DNA of 64,000 bases from Cryptomeria japonica (lineage: Eukaryota > Streptophyta > Pinopsida > Cupressales > Cupressaceae). The notes beneath the pieces are model-generated. The model was not told the origin of the DNA. It worked only from the letters and a program-made list of their open reading frames with translations, and ran no database searches. Shown one piece after another: positions 46,501-55,640 of this stretch. The position numbers and the translations under genes were made by a program. The stretch is taken from positions 605,416,177 through 605,480,176 of the forward strand of contig NC_081405.1 of assembly GCF_030272615.1 (NCBI RefSeq), written 5' to 3'. Position 1 is the first letter of the stretch; each line of letters opens with the position of its first letter.

Positions 46501-46861
46501 CTTGAGCACATTCAAGACTCCTTATGACTCCTTTGCAACATATAGGCAAACCGTTCACCGATTCCAGATCTAGCCAGCCAAGATGGAGCAAGAGATCAGC
46601 ACAAGGTCTATGGATTTGCAGGAGCTTCAACTGGTATTACTTCCATGATTGCAAATTCTCCAGAAATGCTATCTGAACCTAGATGCCCTGATAGCCACAC
46701 AAGAACTGAGCACAATAGATGTCATGGAGGAACAGGTATCACAAATGCAAATAGAGAAGGAAGTGGCGACCTCCCTACTTGAGTCCTGGTCTCTTTCCAT
46801 GAAATTTTTTTTGCAAGACTATAAAGCGGTTTTTGACAAGTATTATTCATTATTGTCATAA
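43531..46861 (+). pseudogene. Element E ORF2: large conserved protein of unknown function
   Basis: Starts MASASHTSSS, ends YYSLLS-stop, about 1,110 codons. The first 256 codons are open, then TAG at 44296 (CAG in D). A 1-bp deletion lies near 44467. The middle (44478-46298) is in one frame, with TAGs at 44880, 45180 and 45537. A frameshift near 46280 precedes the C-terminal helical part. The Lys/Glu tract is at 45590-46000. Domain order equals D ORF2. The TAG at 45537 is at the same alignment position as the TAG at 28948 in D. I do not recognise the family. Confidence 0.77.
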
Positions 46862-47191
46862 ACTCTTTTATATATATATGGTAATAGGTTTTTCAGCGGT
46901 ACTTTGTCATTGTTGGCAAAGGGGGAGAAGTATATGGTTTTAAATTTTGAAATTTTGGTATATCAGAGGGAGAAGTATCTGTTTTGAAATTTTGATATAT
47001 GCTGTGATATATGCTATATGCTCTGATGATTATTCTCTGAATGCAAAATTGCTATACACTATGTTGATTAAGGGATAGTGTATATGCTTAGGGGGAGCAA
47101 TTTTGTTAATGACAAGTTTTTCTGTTGTAAAACACTTAGATGTCAAAATTTTATTTTCCTAACTGTTGCCATCAATGCCAAAGGGGGAGAT
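46862..47191 (+). promoter_or_regulatory. Element E 3' non-coding region and polypurine tract
   Basis: Purine tracts lie at 46918-46930 (aaagggggagaag), 47088-47100 (ttagggggagcaa) and the terminal aaagggggaga at 47180-47190. The block gttgccatcaatg is at 47165-47177, and its pairing partner cattgatgg is at 47225-47233 in the LTR. Confidence 0.83.
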
Positions 47192-48352
47192 TGTTGGCAT
47201 TTTTGTGGTTTATGTTGTGATTGTCATTGATGGACACACACTTGTATTGAGATCCCCTTTATATGTATGAGCTTATGCTCAACCGGTATTTGTTCCAACC
47301 GGCATGTTGTATACTAGTCTCTAGACTAGTGGCAATTTTGCAGAATGTGTTTCCCGGTCTGAAGCGGCATGTCGACCCCAAGTGGTTCGCATATCACAAG
47401 CGGTATGAGAGAGAAAAGTGGCACAACACATTCTTACCAGTCTTCATTTTTGTCAAACCGGCAACCGGTATTTTGTATGAACCAGTAATACTCTGTGATG
47501 AGTTACCAACTGGCATTTTGTGATGAGTTACCAATCCACCGATTGTTTGACGGTGCTGACACATTGACAGTGATTCCTGTGTCATGTTACTAAGTATGTC
47601 TAGGTTCATTTAACCTAGGAAATTGTAAAGAAATCCTATTGGACCGACATGAAATCAGATTCCTTTAAAAGGACATCATGTCTAGGGTTTTAGGGGGTTG
47701 CGAAAAGGGTTAATGTTGAGCTAGGGTTTAAGGTGGATGTTGAGTTGTTGTAAGAGCGATCTTATCTGAGAAGATCGATTTGTAACTGAGAGAGAGATAG
47801 AGAAGACTGAAGTAATGCTGGAATGCATTAGCTATGAGCAATACTGGATCTAACCAAGCAGTTTGTGCTATTAGATAGATTAAACACTTGTTGATTACTC
47901 ACATCTTTGACAAGTCTATAGCCCCTAACCGGGTAGGCCTCAAAGCCTTTGTAAAATCCTCTAACAAGGTGGTTCACACATGTGAATCTAAAATCCTCTA
48001 ACAAGGTAGTCTTTAATCAAACTTATCTCCTAATAGAGATTGAGATTCCTAACAGGATCTATTCTGGTGAAGAACATTGTAAGACCTTAACCAGTCTGGT
48101 TTCTATTCTGCAGATAGTGACTTGTGAGTTCCATCTCACCATGGTTTTTTCCAATTGGGTTTCCATGTCAAATATCTTGTGTTATGGTTGTATTACTTTT
48201 GTGGGTGAATGTTTTATTCGCATTTTGGTTTGCATGTGTGGTAACCAGTTTGACTGTCAGACTGCTTTACCGGTTTATCTTTAGATTGTGTAAGTGTTTT
48301 AGTGCAAAGATTCTTGGCATACTAATTCACCCCCCCCTCTTAGTATTCATCA
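47192..48352 (+). repeat. Right LTR of element E (1,161 bp)
   Basis: TGTTGGCATTTTTG to GTATTCATCA, directly followed by the ctatt duplication. The hairpin is at 48124-48139, then atggttttttcc (one change from cgtgg). Confidence 0.92.
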
Positions 48353-48357
48353 CTATT

Positions 48358-49196
48358 TATTTTGATGATCTGCACTGATTGTTGTGCAAGTTCTTGGTGA
48401 TTTTGCTAAACCGGTGATGTTCTTCATGTTATGCGGTTTTCCTGGTGGTATAGCGTGTTGTGGTTGATCTTGGCATGATTACCGATGGTGATGAGAATTT
48501 GGAAATTTGATTTAGGTCTATGTTATGTCATGTATATCATTATATTGGTCTGATGGTCAATCTTTGTATCATGTGATGTAATTTTATAATTTTAAGTTGA
48601 GGGTTTAGCCGACCTTGTTGTCAAGGTTGATGAATTATATAAATAGGTGATATAGTCATGTAATTTTGGTATCGAGGTTGTGTATGCATTATCAGAGAGT
48701 GGTGTATGTGCAAACAAGTGATTCATCCTTTGACATTATGATTGGGCAGAGATTGGTGTTGAAGAGAAAATAATTGTGCTTAACTGGAACTGTCATCAGG
48801 CATTTGCAGATGATGTTATTGCAGTTCATTCCTTCCAGATTGTAGTCTGAATCTTGTTGTAAGTCAGTGAAACTTCCCTAGGGGTTGTAGCCTTTTGGGT
48901 TATTATATTTGAGTAGTGAGCTCTAGGAAGTGTGCCTAAATGTTGGTGCATTCCCCATTGTAATATTTTCACATACTACTAAAGAGTATCATCTCATTGT
49001 GGGTAGGTTCCCACCGTGGTTTTCCTTTAACCGGCTTTTCCACGTCAAAATCTTGGTGTTGTGTGTTGTGCTATCAATTTGCTTATCTTTGTTGTTGCTC
49101 CAGTTTATCAGATTTGTATTTGTGGTTGAGTTCATAGATCCAGTAGAAAATTGACTCACCCCCCCTCTCAATTTTCTCTCATTGTTGTTTCCAAAA
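48358..49196 (+). repeat. Element G left LTR, 3' part
   Basis: Aligns with 54183-55015. A TATA-like tatataaata is at 48636-48645. The hairpin gtggg-taggtt-cccac is at 48999-49014. It ends ccaaaa, drifted from ccaaca in the right LTR. Confidence 0.9.
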
Positions 49197-49198
49197 AT

Positions 49199-49210
49199 TG
49201 GTATCAGAGC
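49199..49210 (+). promoter_or_regulatory. Primer binding site of element G (tRNA-iMet)
   Basis: tggtatcagagc, two bases after the LTR, followed by tagatc. Confidence 0.9.
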
Positions 49211-49252
49211 TAGATCATCCAAAAGAAGCTTAACCTCTTGAGGAGATCCGGG

Positions 49253-50130
49253 ATGGCAACTGGAGTTGTTATCTTTAAGAAGGAGAGTCTGATATTTGAT
49301 GGAAGTAACTATGCAAAATGGAAGAACCAGATGGAGGTGCACTTGAGATGTCTTGGAAAAGATTACTAGAAGATTACAAAGAATGCCTATTATATTTCTC
49401 TGAATGGACCGGTTACTGCAGATGAGATTAAGGAAGCTAAAAATAACATTAGAGCTAAGGAAGCATTGTTGAGTGCCCTAACTGATTTAGAGATGACTAA
49501 TGTAATGGGACTTTGGACTGCACATGAGATTTGGGAGAATCTTGAGACATTGTATGCAGGAGATAAACAAGTAAAATTTGGTAAGTTGCGTAGTTTGAAA
49601 GGGATGTATGAGATGTTGAAGATGGGAGATGATGAGAACATAAATTCCTTTATGGCTAAACTAAATGAACTTGTCATATGTATCAGATGTGTCAGTGGAA
49701 CCATTGAAGAAGATGAAATTGTTGCTAAGGTGTTGAGATCATTGCCTAGGCTACTTACAAACATAAGGTAGTTGCTATTAATGAAATCCAAAGTGTGACT
49801 ATTGTGACAAGAGACATGTTGGTCGGAAATTTTTCTGCATTTGAACTAAGCAAATTTGATAAATCACATGAAAACTCTGAGACATCATTTAGAGCATCTG
49901 TATCTGGAAAGCAGAAGTATGATCCTAAAGAATGTAGAATATCCAGATATGAAAGAGAGAGAAGAGAGATGGCAGATAAAGAAAGAGAATTGGAGGAGCT
50001 TGAAGCATTGATTGCTCAAAGATTGCCTAAAGGAGCCGATAAGTATGATGGAAAATTACCCTTGAAATGTTTCTCTTTCAATAAGGTAGGACATTTTGCT
50101 TCTAGATGCCTGGAGAGAATGTCTAAGTAT
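49253..50130 (+). pseudogene. Element G copia Gag
   Basis: From ATG 49253: FDGSNYAKWKNQMEVHLR, a TAG near 49367, then EALLSALTDLEM and WENLETLYAGDKQVKFGKLRSLK, the UBN2-type copia Gag. A frameshift near 49750-49770 moves the frame. The rest carries TRDMLVGNFSAFELSKF and one degenerate knuckle, CFSFNKVGHFASRC (50068-50109), whose second cysteine is Phe. Compare D/E/F, which lack this N-terminal Gag domain but have four knuckles. Confidence 0.87.
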
Positions 50131-50760
50131 GATAGACATGACAAATTTGATAAGTATGGTACGAATGATAGATATGAGAAGCATGAGAAGTATGATAAGC
50201 CTTATATGCCTAAGTGGAAGTATAAGCATCAGAAGAATTGTTATTATGTTGTTTATGAAGGTGTTATAGATGAAGAATCAAAAGGAGATGAATTTATCTT
50301 TATTGCTATCAAAGAAGATGGACTAGTCCCTATTAATTCCACAAGCTGCACTATCGAGGAGAAAGATTTAGCTGCTAAAGTTGAAGAGAAAGATGAATGG
50401 GTGATTGACAGCACTTGTTCACATCATATGACTCGTGATAAAAGAAAATTTGTGAATATGGAAAGGTATGATGGTGAAATAGTAAGATTTGGAGATGACA
50501 AAGCCTGTGTGATCCGTGGTAGAGGTTCTATTTCCTTTGATGGTAAGCATAACACTGATGATGTCTTATATGTTGAAGGTTTGAAGCATAATCTTTTAAG
50601 TGTTGGACAGATGGTTGAAAAAGGTTATGATCTATAATTCAAGAATGAAAAATGCAAGATCATACATGCCTCTGGTATAGAGATTGCATCTAGAACTAAG
50701 ACTGAAGGTAATATCTTTCATTTGAATGTTAGTGAGAAAAGTTGCTTGATTTCTCAAATT
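50131..50760 (+). pseudogene. Element G protease
   Basis: EWVIDSTCSHHMT carries the catalytic aspartate at 50407-50409; copia proteases usually read DSGCS or DSGAS here. YVEGLKHNLLSVGQM and the following segment match the copia protease end. A stop at 50635 (GYDL, then TAA) lies in frame just beyond. It would mature the polyprotein. Confidence 0.85.
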
Positions 50761-51620
50761 GATGAAAGTCAGTTGTGGCATAGGAGAATGTGTCATGTTA
50801 ATTTTGATTCAATGATTAAGATCAGTTCTACACAAGTTCTTAGAGATTTTCCTAAAATTGTTAAGTCTGCTAATCCGGTATGTAAATAATGTCAAGTGGG
50901 TAAGCAAACAAGAATTTATTTCAAGAGTAAGCAGTATACATTTGATGGACTGTTAGATCTCGTGCAACCTACAAACATTAGAAGTGTATAGGGTGATAGA
51001 TATTTTATATTGCTAATTGATGATTATTCTAGGATGATGTGGGTTGTATTTTTGAAGGAAAAATCAGAAGCATTGGAAAAATTCAAGATATTCAAAGCAA
51101 AGGTTGAGACTAAGACAGGATTGAAGGTGAAATGTTTGAGATCCAACAAAGGAGGAGAACTTTGTTCTAATGAGTTTTATTCATTCTATGAGAAGCATGG
51201 GATTAGAAGACAATTATATGCTCCTAGAACCCCATAACAGAATGGATTTGTTGAAAGGAAGAACAAGATTGTTTTGGATTAGATGCAAGGACTATGTTAA
51301 TTGAAGGGAATGTTCTGAAGATCTATTGGAGATAAGTTGTTAGCATTGTTGTTTACGCATTCAACCGAGTTCATATAAAAGGTGATACCAATAAGGAGCT
51401 ATGGTTTGGTCATGTTCCTACTGTTAGATACTTCATAATTTTTTGTAGCAAGTGTTATATCAAGAGAGATTAGGATATAGGAAAGTTTGATGCAAGAAGT
51501 GATGAAGGAATTTTTTGGGATATTCAAGAAAGAGAAAAGCCTACCGATGCTACAATAAGAGACTGAGCAAGATAGTGGGAAGTGCAAATGTGAAGGTTGA
51601 TGAGAACTATGGAAATGAAA
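50761..51620 (+). pseudogene. Element G integrase
   Basis: The pre-integrase zinc finger region (LWHRRMCHVNFDSM, then VCK-stop-CQVGKQ) leads to the core YFILLIDDYSRMMWVVFLKEK. The segment up to 51237 has KCLRSNKGGELCSNEF, where the usual second aspartate (SDNG) is now Asn in SNKGG. Beyond 51237 the frame breaks repeatedly (QNGFVERKN is still readable). It is catalytically dead as seen. Confidence 0.83.
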
Positions 51621-52560
51621 TCAAAGCATGTGGATATGATGATGGTCAGCATATTGTTCTAACACCTATTCAGACTGCAGAATTGAAACAGAATGATCTG
51701 GTAGAGACAGTTAACCCGGATATTACTGCTGCCGGTGGAGAGGTGCAAGAACCTAAAAAATCAAAATAATAAGAAGACTCTGAGGTATGTAAGATTGAAT
51801 CACTCTGAAAATCAGATTATTGGTGATAAAAATAAAGGTGTGATGAATAGAAGAATGCTAGTTGCTGAAGAGGTATGTTTGATTTCCAAAATTGAGCCTA
51901 AAGATATTGTTGAAGCTTGCAAAGATGACAATTGGGAAAGGGAAATGGAAGAAGAATTCAATCAGATTGAAAAGAATAACACACGGGAATTTATGCCTAG
52001 ACATAAAGATAAGAATGTGATTGGTACTAAATGGGTATTCAAGAGCAAATTGAATGAAGCTGGTGAAGTTGTCAGAAATAAAGCAAGATTGGTATGCAAA
52101 GGATATTCATAGAAAGAAGCAATTGATTATGAGGAGACTTTTTCTCTGGTAGCTAGACTTGAAGTTGTTAGATTGTTGCTTTCATATGTTGCCTATAACG
52201 ATTTCAAGGTATATCAGATGGATTTCAAGTTGGTTTTTCTGAATGGTGATCTTGAGGAAGAAGTCCACATTGAACAATCTGATGGATTTTCATTATCAGA
52301 TGTTGGTGATATGGTATGAAAATTGAAGAAAGCTCTTTATGGATTGAAATAAGCCCCTAGAGCCTGGTATGCTAGATTGGATAAGTACCTGCTAAAATTA
52401 GGATCTAATAAAGGAATTGTTGATAGTAATTTGTATTTTAAGATTGAGAATGACAATATATTGATTGTTGAAGTTTTTGTTGATGATATTATCTTTGGAG
52501 GAGATGATAACTTGAGCATGAATATTGTCAGTGATATGCAGAGATGAAATTTTCCATAGG
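51621..52560 (+). pseudogene. Element G reverse transcriptase
   Basis: DNWEREMEEEFNQIEKNNT, GTKWVFKSKLNEAGEV and NKARLVCKGYS are followed by TAG (52110). The frame goes on with IDYEETFSLVARLEVVRLLL, MDFKLVFLNGDLEEEV and YGLK-stop-APRAWY. The catalytic FVDDIIFGG has its aspartates at 52482-52487. The frame shifts near 52540. The order after integrase confirms Ty1/copia. Confidence 0.88.
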
Positions 52561-53401
52561 ATTGCAGATTTCAAAGAGTAGAAAAGGTATTTTTATATCT
52601 CAAATTAAATATGTGAAGGAATTATTGAAGAAGTTTTGGTTAGATGACTCCAAACAAGTTGGAACTCCTATGTTGACTAGCTGCAAATTATCTAAAAATG
52701 ATGAATCTCCAAAAGCTAATCAGTCTTTGTACAGATCTATGGCTAGTGGACTGCTATATTTGACTCAAACTAGACCATACATTATGCATGTTGTGTGCAT
52801 GGCTGCTAGATATCAAGATAATCCAAAAGAGAGTCATATCACTGCTCCAAAGAGAATATTCAGATACTTGAAAGGAACTATGGATTATGGTTTATGGTAT
52901 CTGGGGAATGATGATTTCATGTTATGTGCTTACACTAATGTCTATTGGGCTGGTGATGTTGATGACCGAAAGAGTACCTCCGATGGTGCTTTCTTTTTGG
53001 GGAAGAAATTGGTTTCATGGGCTAGTAAGAAATAAGATTCAATATCCTTATCTACTATTGAAGCTGAGTACATTGTTGTTTCTAGTAACTACACTCAAGT
53101 AGTTTGGATGAAGCAAATGTTGAAGGATATCAGAGTTATCTATGATGAGCCTACTGTCATATATTGTGATAATTCTAGTGCTATTAATATGTCAAAGAAT
53201 CTGGTGCAACATTCAAAGACTAAACATGTATCAATCAAGTATCATTTCTTGAGAGAAAAAGTCAGTGGAGAGGAAGTAAAGTTGGAATATGTGTCTAGAA
53301 AGGAATATATTGCTGATATTTTCACTAAGCCTTTGCCTACAAATACATTTGTCTATTTGAGAGACAAGTTAGGGGTATCCACCCCTCCTGATGAGAACTA
53401 G
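52544..53401 (+). pseudogene. Element G reverse transcriptase end and RNase H
   Basis: QISKSRKGIFISQIKYVKELLKKF, then YRSMASGLLYLTQTRP, ILRYLKGT-like FRYLKGTMDYGLWY, and DDRKSTSDGAFFLGKKLVSWASKK (stop TAA in place of a likely CAA). Then STIEAEYIVVSS, YCDNSSAINMSKNLVQHSKTKH and the terminal DIFTKPLP, ending at TAG 53399-53401. This is the classical copia RNase H with its catalytic D, E and D. Confidence 0.9.
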
Positions 53402-53700
53402 ATGCATTGGACTTCACAGTCTTATCCCTTTTGTCTGGATTGATGAGTTGGTGTTGCTACTGTGTTGGAGTAGTCAGTCTATTTATGGGGGAGAGAATCA
53501 TGATTTGCTTATCTACAGGGAGAGTAATTTTGGTTTTCTATTTTGATAATCCTTGGCATTGTTGTCAAAGGGAGAGGAGAAGGATCTGAAAAATTATTTT
53601 ATCTACTTGATCTTAGGGGGAGCTTGTTGGAGATGTTTTCTTTCTTTGTATTTATTGTTTTTCACATTCACATGTTGCCATCAATGTCCAAGGGGGAGAT
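53402..53700 (+). promoter_or_regulatory. Element G 3' non-coding region and polypurine tract
   Basis: Purine tracts atgggggagag (53485), ttagggggagc (about 53615) and the terminal ccaagggggagat (53688-53700). gttgccatcaatg is at 53674-53686. Its near-complement cattgatgtcaac is at 53736-53748 (12 of 13 pair). The layout matches elements D, E and F. Confidence 0.87.
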
Positions 53701-55015
53701 TGTTCAACATTGTTGTTGCTAGGATATGTTGTTGTCATTGATGTCAACATATTCCTGTGATTTATTGCTCCGATGATTGTAGATTAGTTTATTGGGATCT
53801 TGGTTTGGTGTATGGAGTATTTCTAGTATCATTATATTCTTCTATATTGGTTTTGGTAATCTAGAAAGCTTAATTGATCATATCATATGATCCGGTTTGC
53901 AGTTTGTTTTTCTGATCAATGCTTTGCAAAGTTCAATATTTCCTCCGATATATTTTAGTATGATCAGATCTTTAGCTAATATTTTGGGAGATTGTTTGGG
54001 ATGGTCTTGTGTGTCTTCAGATGGTTCATGATTTGGTGCTCTGCAAGTTATCTTTCTTTGTGACAGTTGATGTTGTTTGAGTACTCTTGATGTTGATCGA
54101 AGAAGATTTGATAAGTGGTGTTGGTACAACTGTTACTAATGATTCTAATGTGCTTTTTGATGTTTCCTAAGTATGTCCTATTTGTTTTGATGATCCACAT
54201 TGATCTTTGTGCAAGTTCTTGGTGATTTTGTTGAATCGGTGATGTTCTTCATGTTTTCCTGGTGGTGTAGCGTGTTGTAGTTGATCTTGGCATGACTACA
54301 GGTGGTGATGAGCATTTGGAAATTTTATTTAGGTCCATGGTATGTCATGTATATCATTATATTGGTCTGATGGTCGATCTTTGTATTGTGTGATGTAATT
54401 TTATAATTGTAAATTGAGGGTTTAGCCGACCTTGTTGTCAAGGTTGATGAATTGTATAAATAGGTGATATAGTCATGTAATTTTGGTGTCGAGGTTGTGT
54501 CTAAATTATCAGAGAGTGGTGTATGTGTGAAGAAGTGATTCATCCTTTGGCATTGTGATTGAATAGAGATTGATGTTGCAAAGAAGACAATTATGCTTAA
54601 TCGGAACTCTCATCAGGCATTTTTAGATGATATTATTGCAGTTCATTCCTTCCGCATTGTAGTCTGAATCTTGTTGTAAGTTAGCAAGACTTCCCTAAGG
54701 GTTGTAGCCTTATGAGTTATTATATTTAAGTAGTGATCTCTAGGCAGTATGCCTGAATGCTAATGCATTCCCCATTGTAACATTTTCACATACTACTACA
54801 GAGTATCATCTCATTGTGGGTAGGTTCCCATCGTGGTTTTTCCTTGAACTGGGTTTTCCATGTCAAAAACTTGGTGTTGTGTGTTGTGTTATCAATTTTC
54901 TTATCTTTGTTGTTGCTACAGTTTATCAAATTTGTATTTGTGGTTAAATTCGTAGATCCAGTAGAAAATTAATTCACCCCCTTCTCTTAGTTTTCTCTCA
55001 TTGTTGTTGCCAACA
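53701..55015 (+). repeat. Right LTR of element G (1,315 bp)
   Basis: Opens TGTTCAACATTG, closes GCCAACA. It holds the intact E target site ctatt at 54178-54182, a TATA-like tataaata at 54455-54462 and the hairpin gtggg-taggtt-cccat at 54816-54831. Confidence 0.92.
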
Positions 55016-55020
55016 GATGT

Positions 55021-55640
55021 GTGTTTTGATGCATCATAGATCATCTAGAATGGAGATAAGGTTGACTCCACTTTATTGGGTTGTTTTAGCCCATGGTTTT
55101 GTAATACTGTTTGACATTTTCTTGTATTGTATCTCCTATATATAAGGTGTGTGAGATAGAGGTTAAATGTAAGAGTCTTATGGCTATTGAGTCACCTCTG
55201 AATCTCTTATTAGTGGTACTCATGTGAAGAGCTTACTTTGAAAGTATATTGTAATCTATTATTGATTGCTAAATGATATATTGATTTGCTTTTGGAGTGT
55301 GGGATTTTTATTCTGAAAGTGTTTTCCCCATGTAAATCACTATGTTGTGATATGCATGATATTATGTTCATTTTTGTTAAGTTTTTGTAACTATTGTAAT
55401 GATCTGTAATTTTTTTTGCATTACCCTCCTCTCAAGGTTAGTGTAATAATTTGTTATGCTACTTAACTTCCTTACAATACCAATGATTCTAGACACACTT
55501 ATGAACAACCTCATGCATGTACTTTTCAAGGCCGGAGGAATACTAATGCTTATACTCAACATCAAGAGAATACATAAGATCGTGATAATACCTATACAAG
55601 AAGACCATGTGTCAAATTTTATGGAAATACTCAAGATCAT
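55021..55640 (+). other. Non-coding DNA, probable LTR/leader end of element H
   Basis: No coding signal. A TATA-like tatatataagg at 55136-55147 is followed by about 280 bp up to a T-rich ...ttttttttgca at 55420 and then the H coding region. This would suit the promoter, R/U5 and leader of H's 5' LTR. No second copy of this LTR is in the window and no primer site was identified, so this stays an inference. Confidence 0.4.

Larger units (their letters stand above)
40585..48352 (+). mobile_element. Element E: 7.8 kb pol-less two-ORF LTR element, sister of D
   Basis: LTRs are 40585-41760 and 47192-48352, with target duplication ctatt (40580-40584, 48353-48357). It has an iMet primer site, ORF1, ORF2 and a polypurine tract, with no pol. 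It sits in the left LTR of copia element G, and the empty site is at 54178-54182 in G's right LTR. It is closely similar to D throughout, but the two sit at different sites, so both are independent insertions of one family. Confidence 0.93.
40094..55015 (+). mobile_element. Element G: Ty1/copia element, degenerate, interrupted by E
   Basis: The left LTR is 40094-40584 plus 48358-49196 and the right LTR is 53701-55015 (1,315 bp). The target duplication gatgt is at 40089-40093 and 55016-55020. It has an iMet primer site at 49199, gag-protease-integrase-RT-RNase H order (49253-53401) and a polypurine tract at 53688-53700. Integrase before reverse transcriptase defines Ty1/copia. It is about 7.1 kb without element E. 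The coding region has many stops and frameshifts, so this copy is inactive. Confidence 0.93.
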
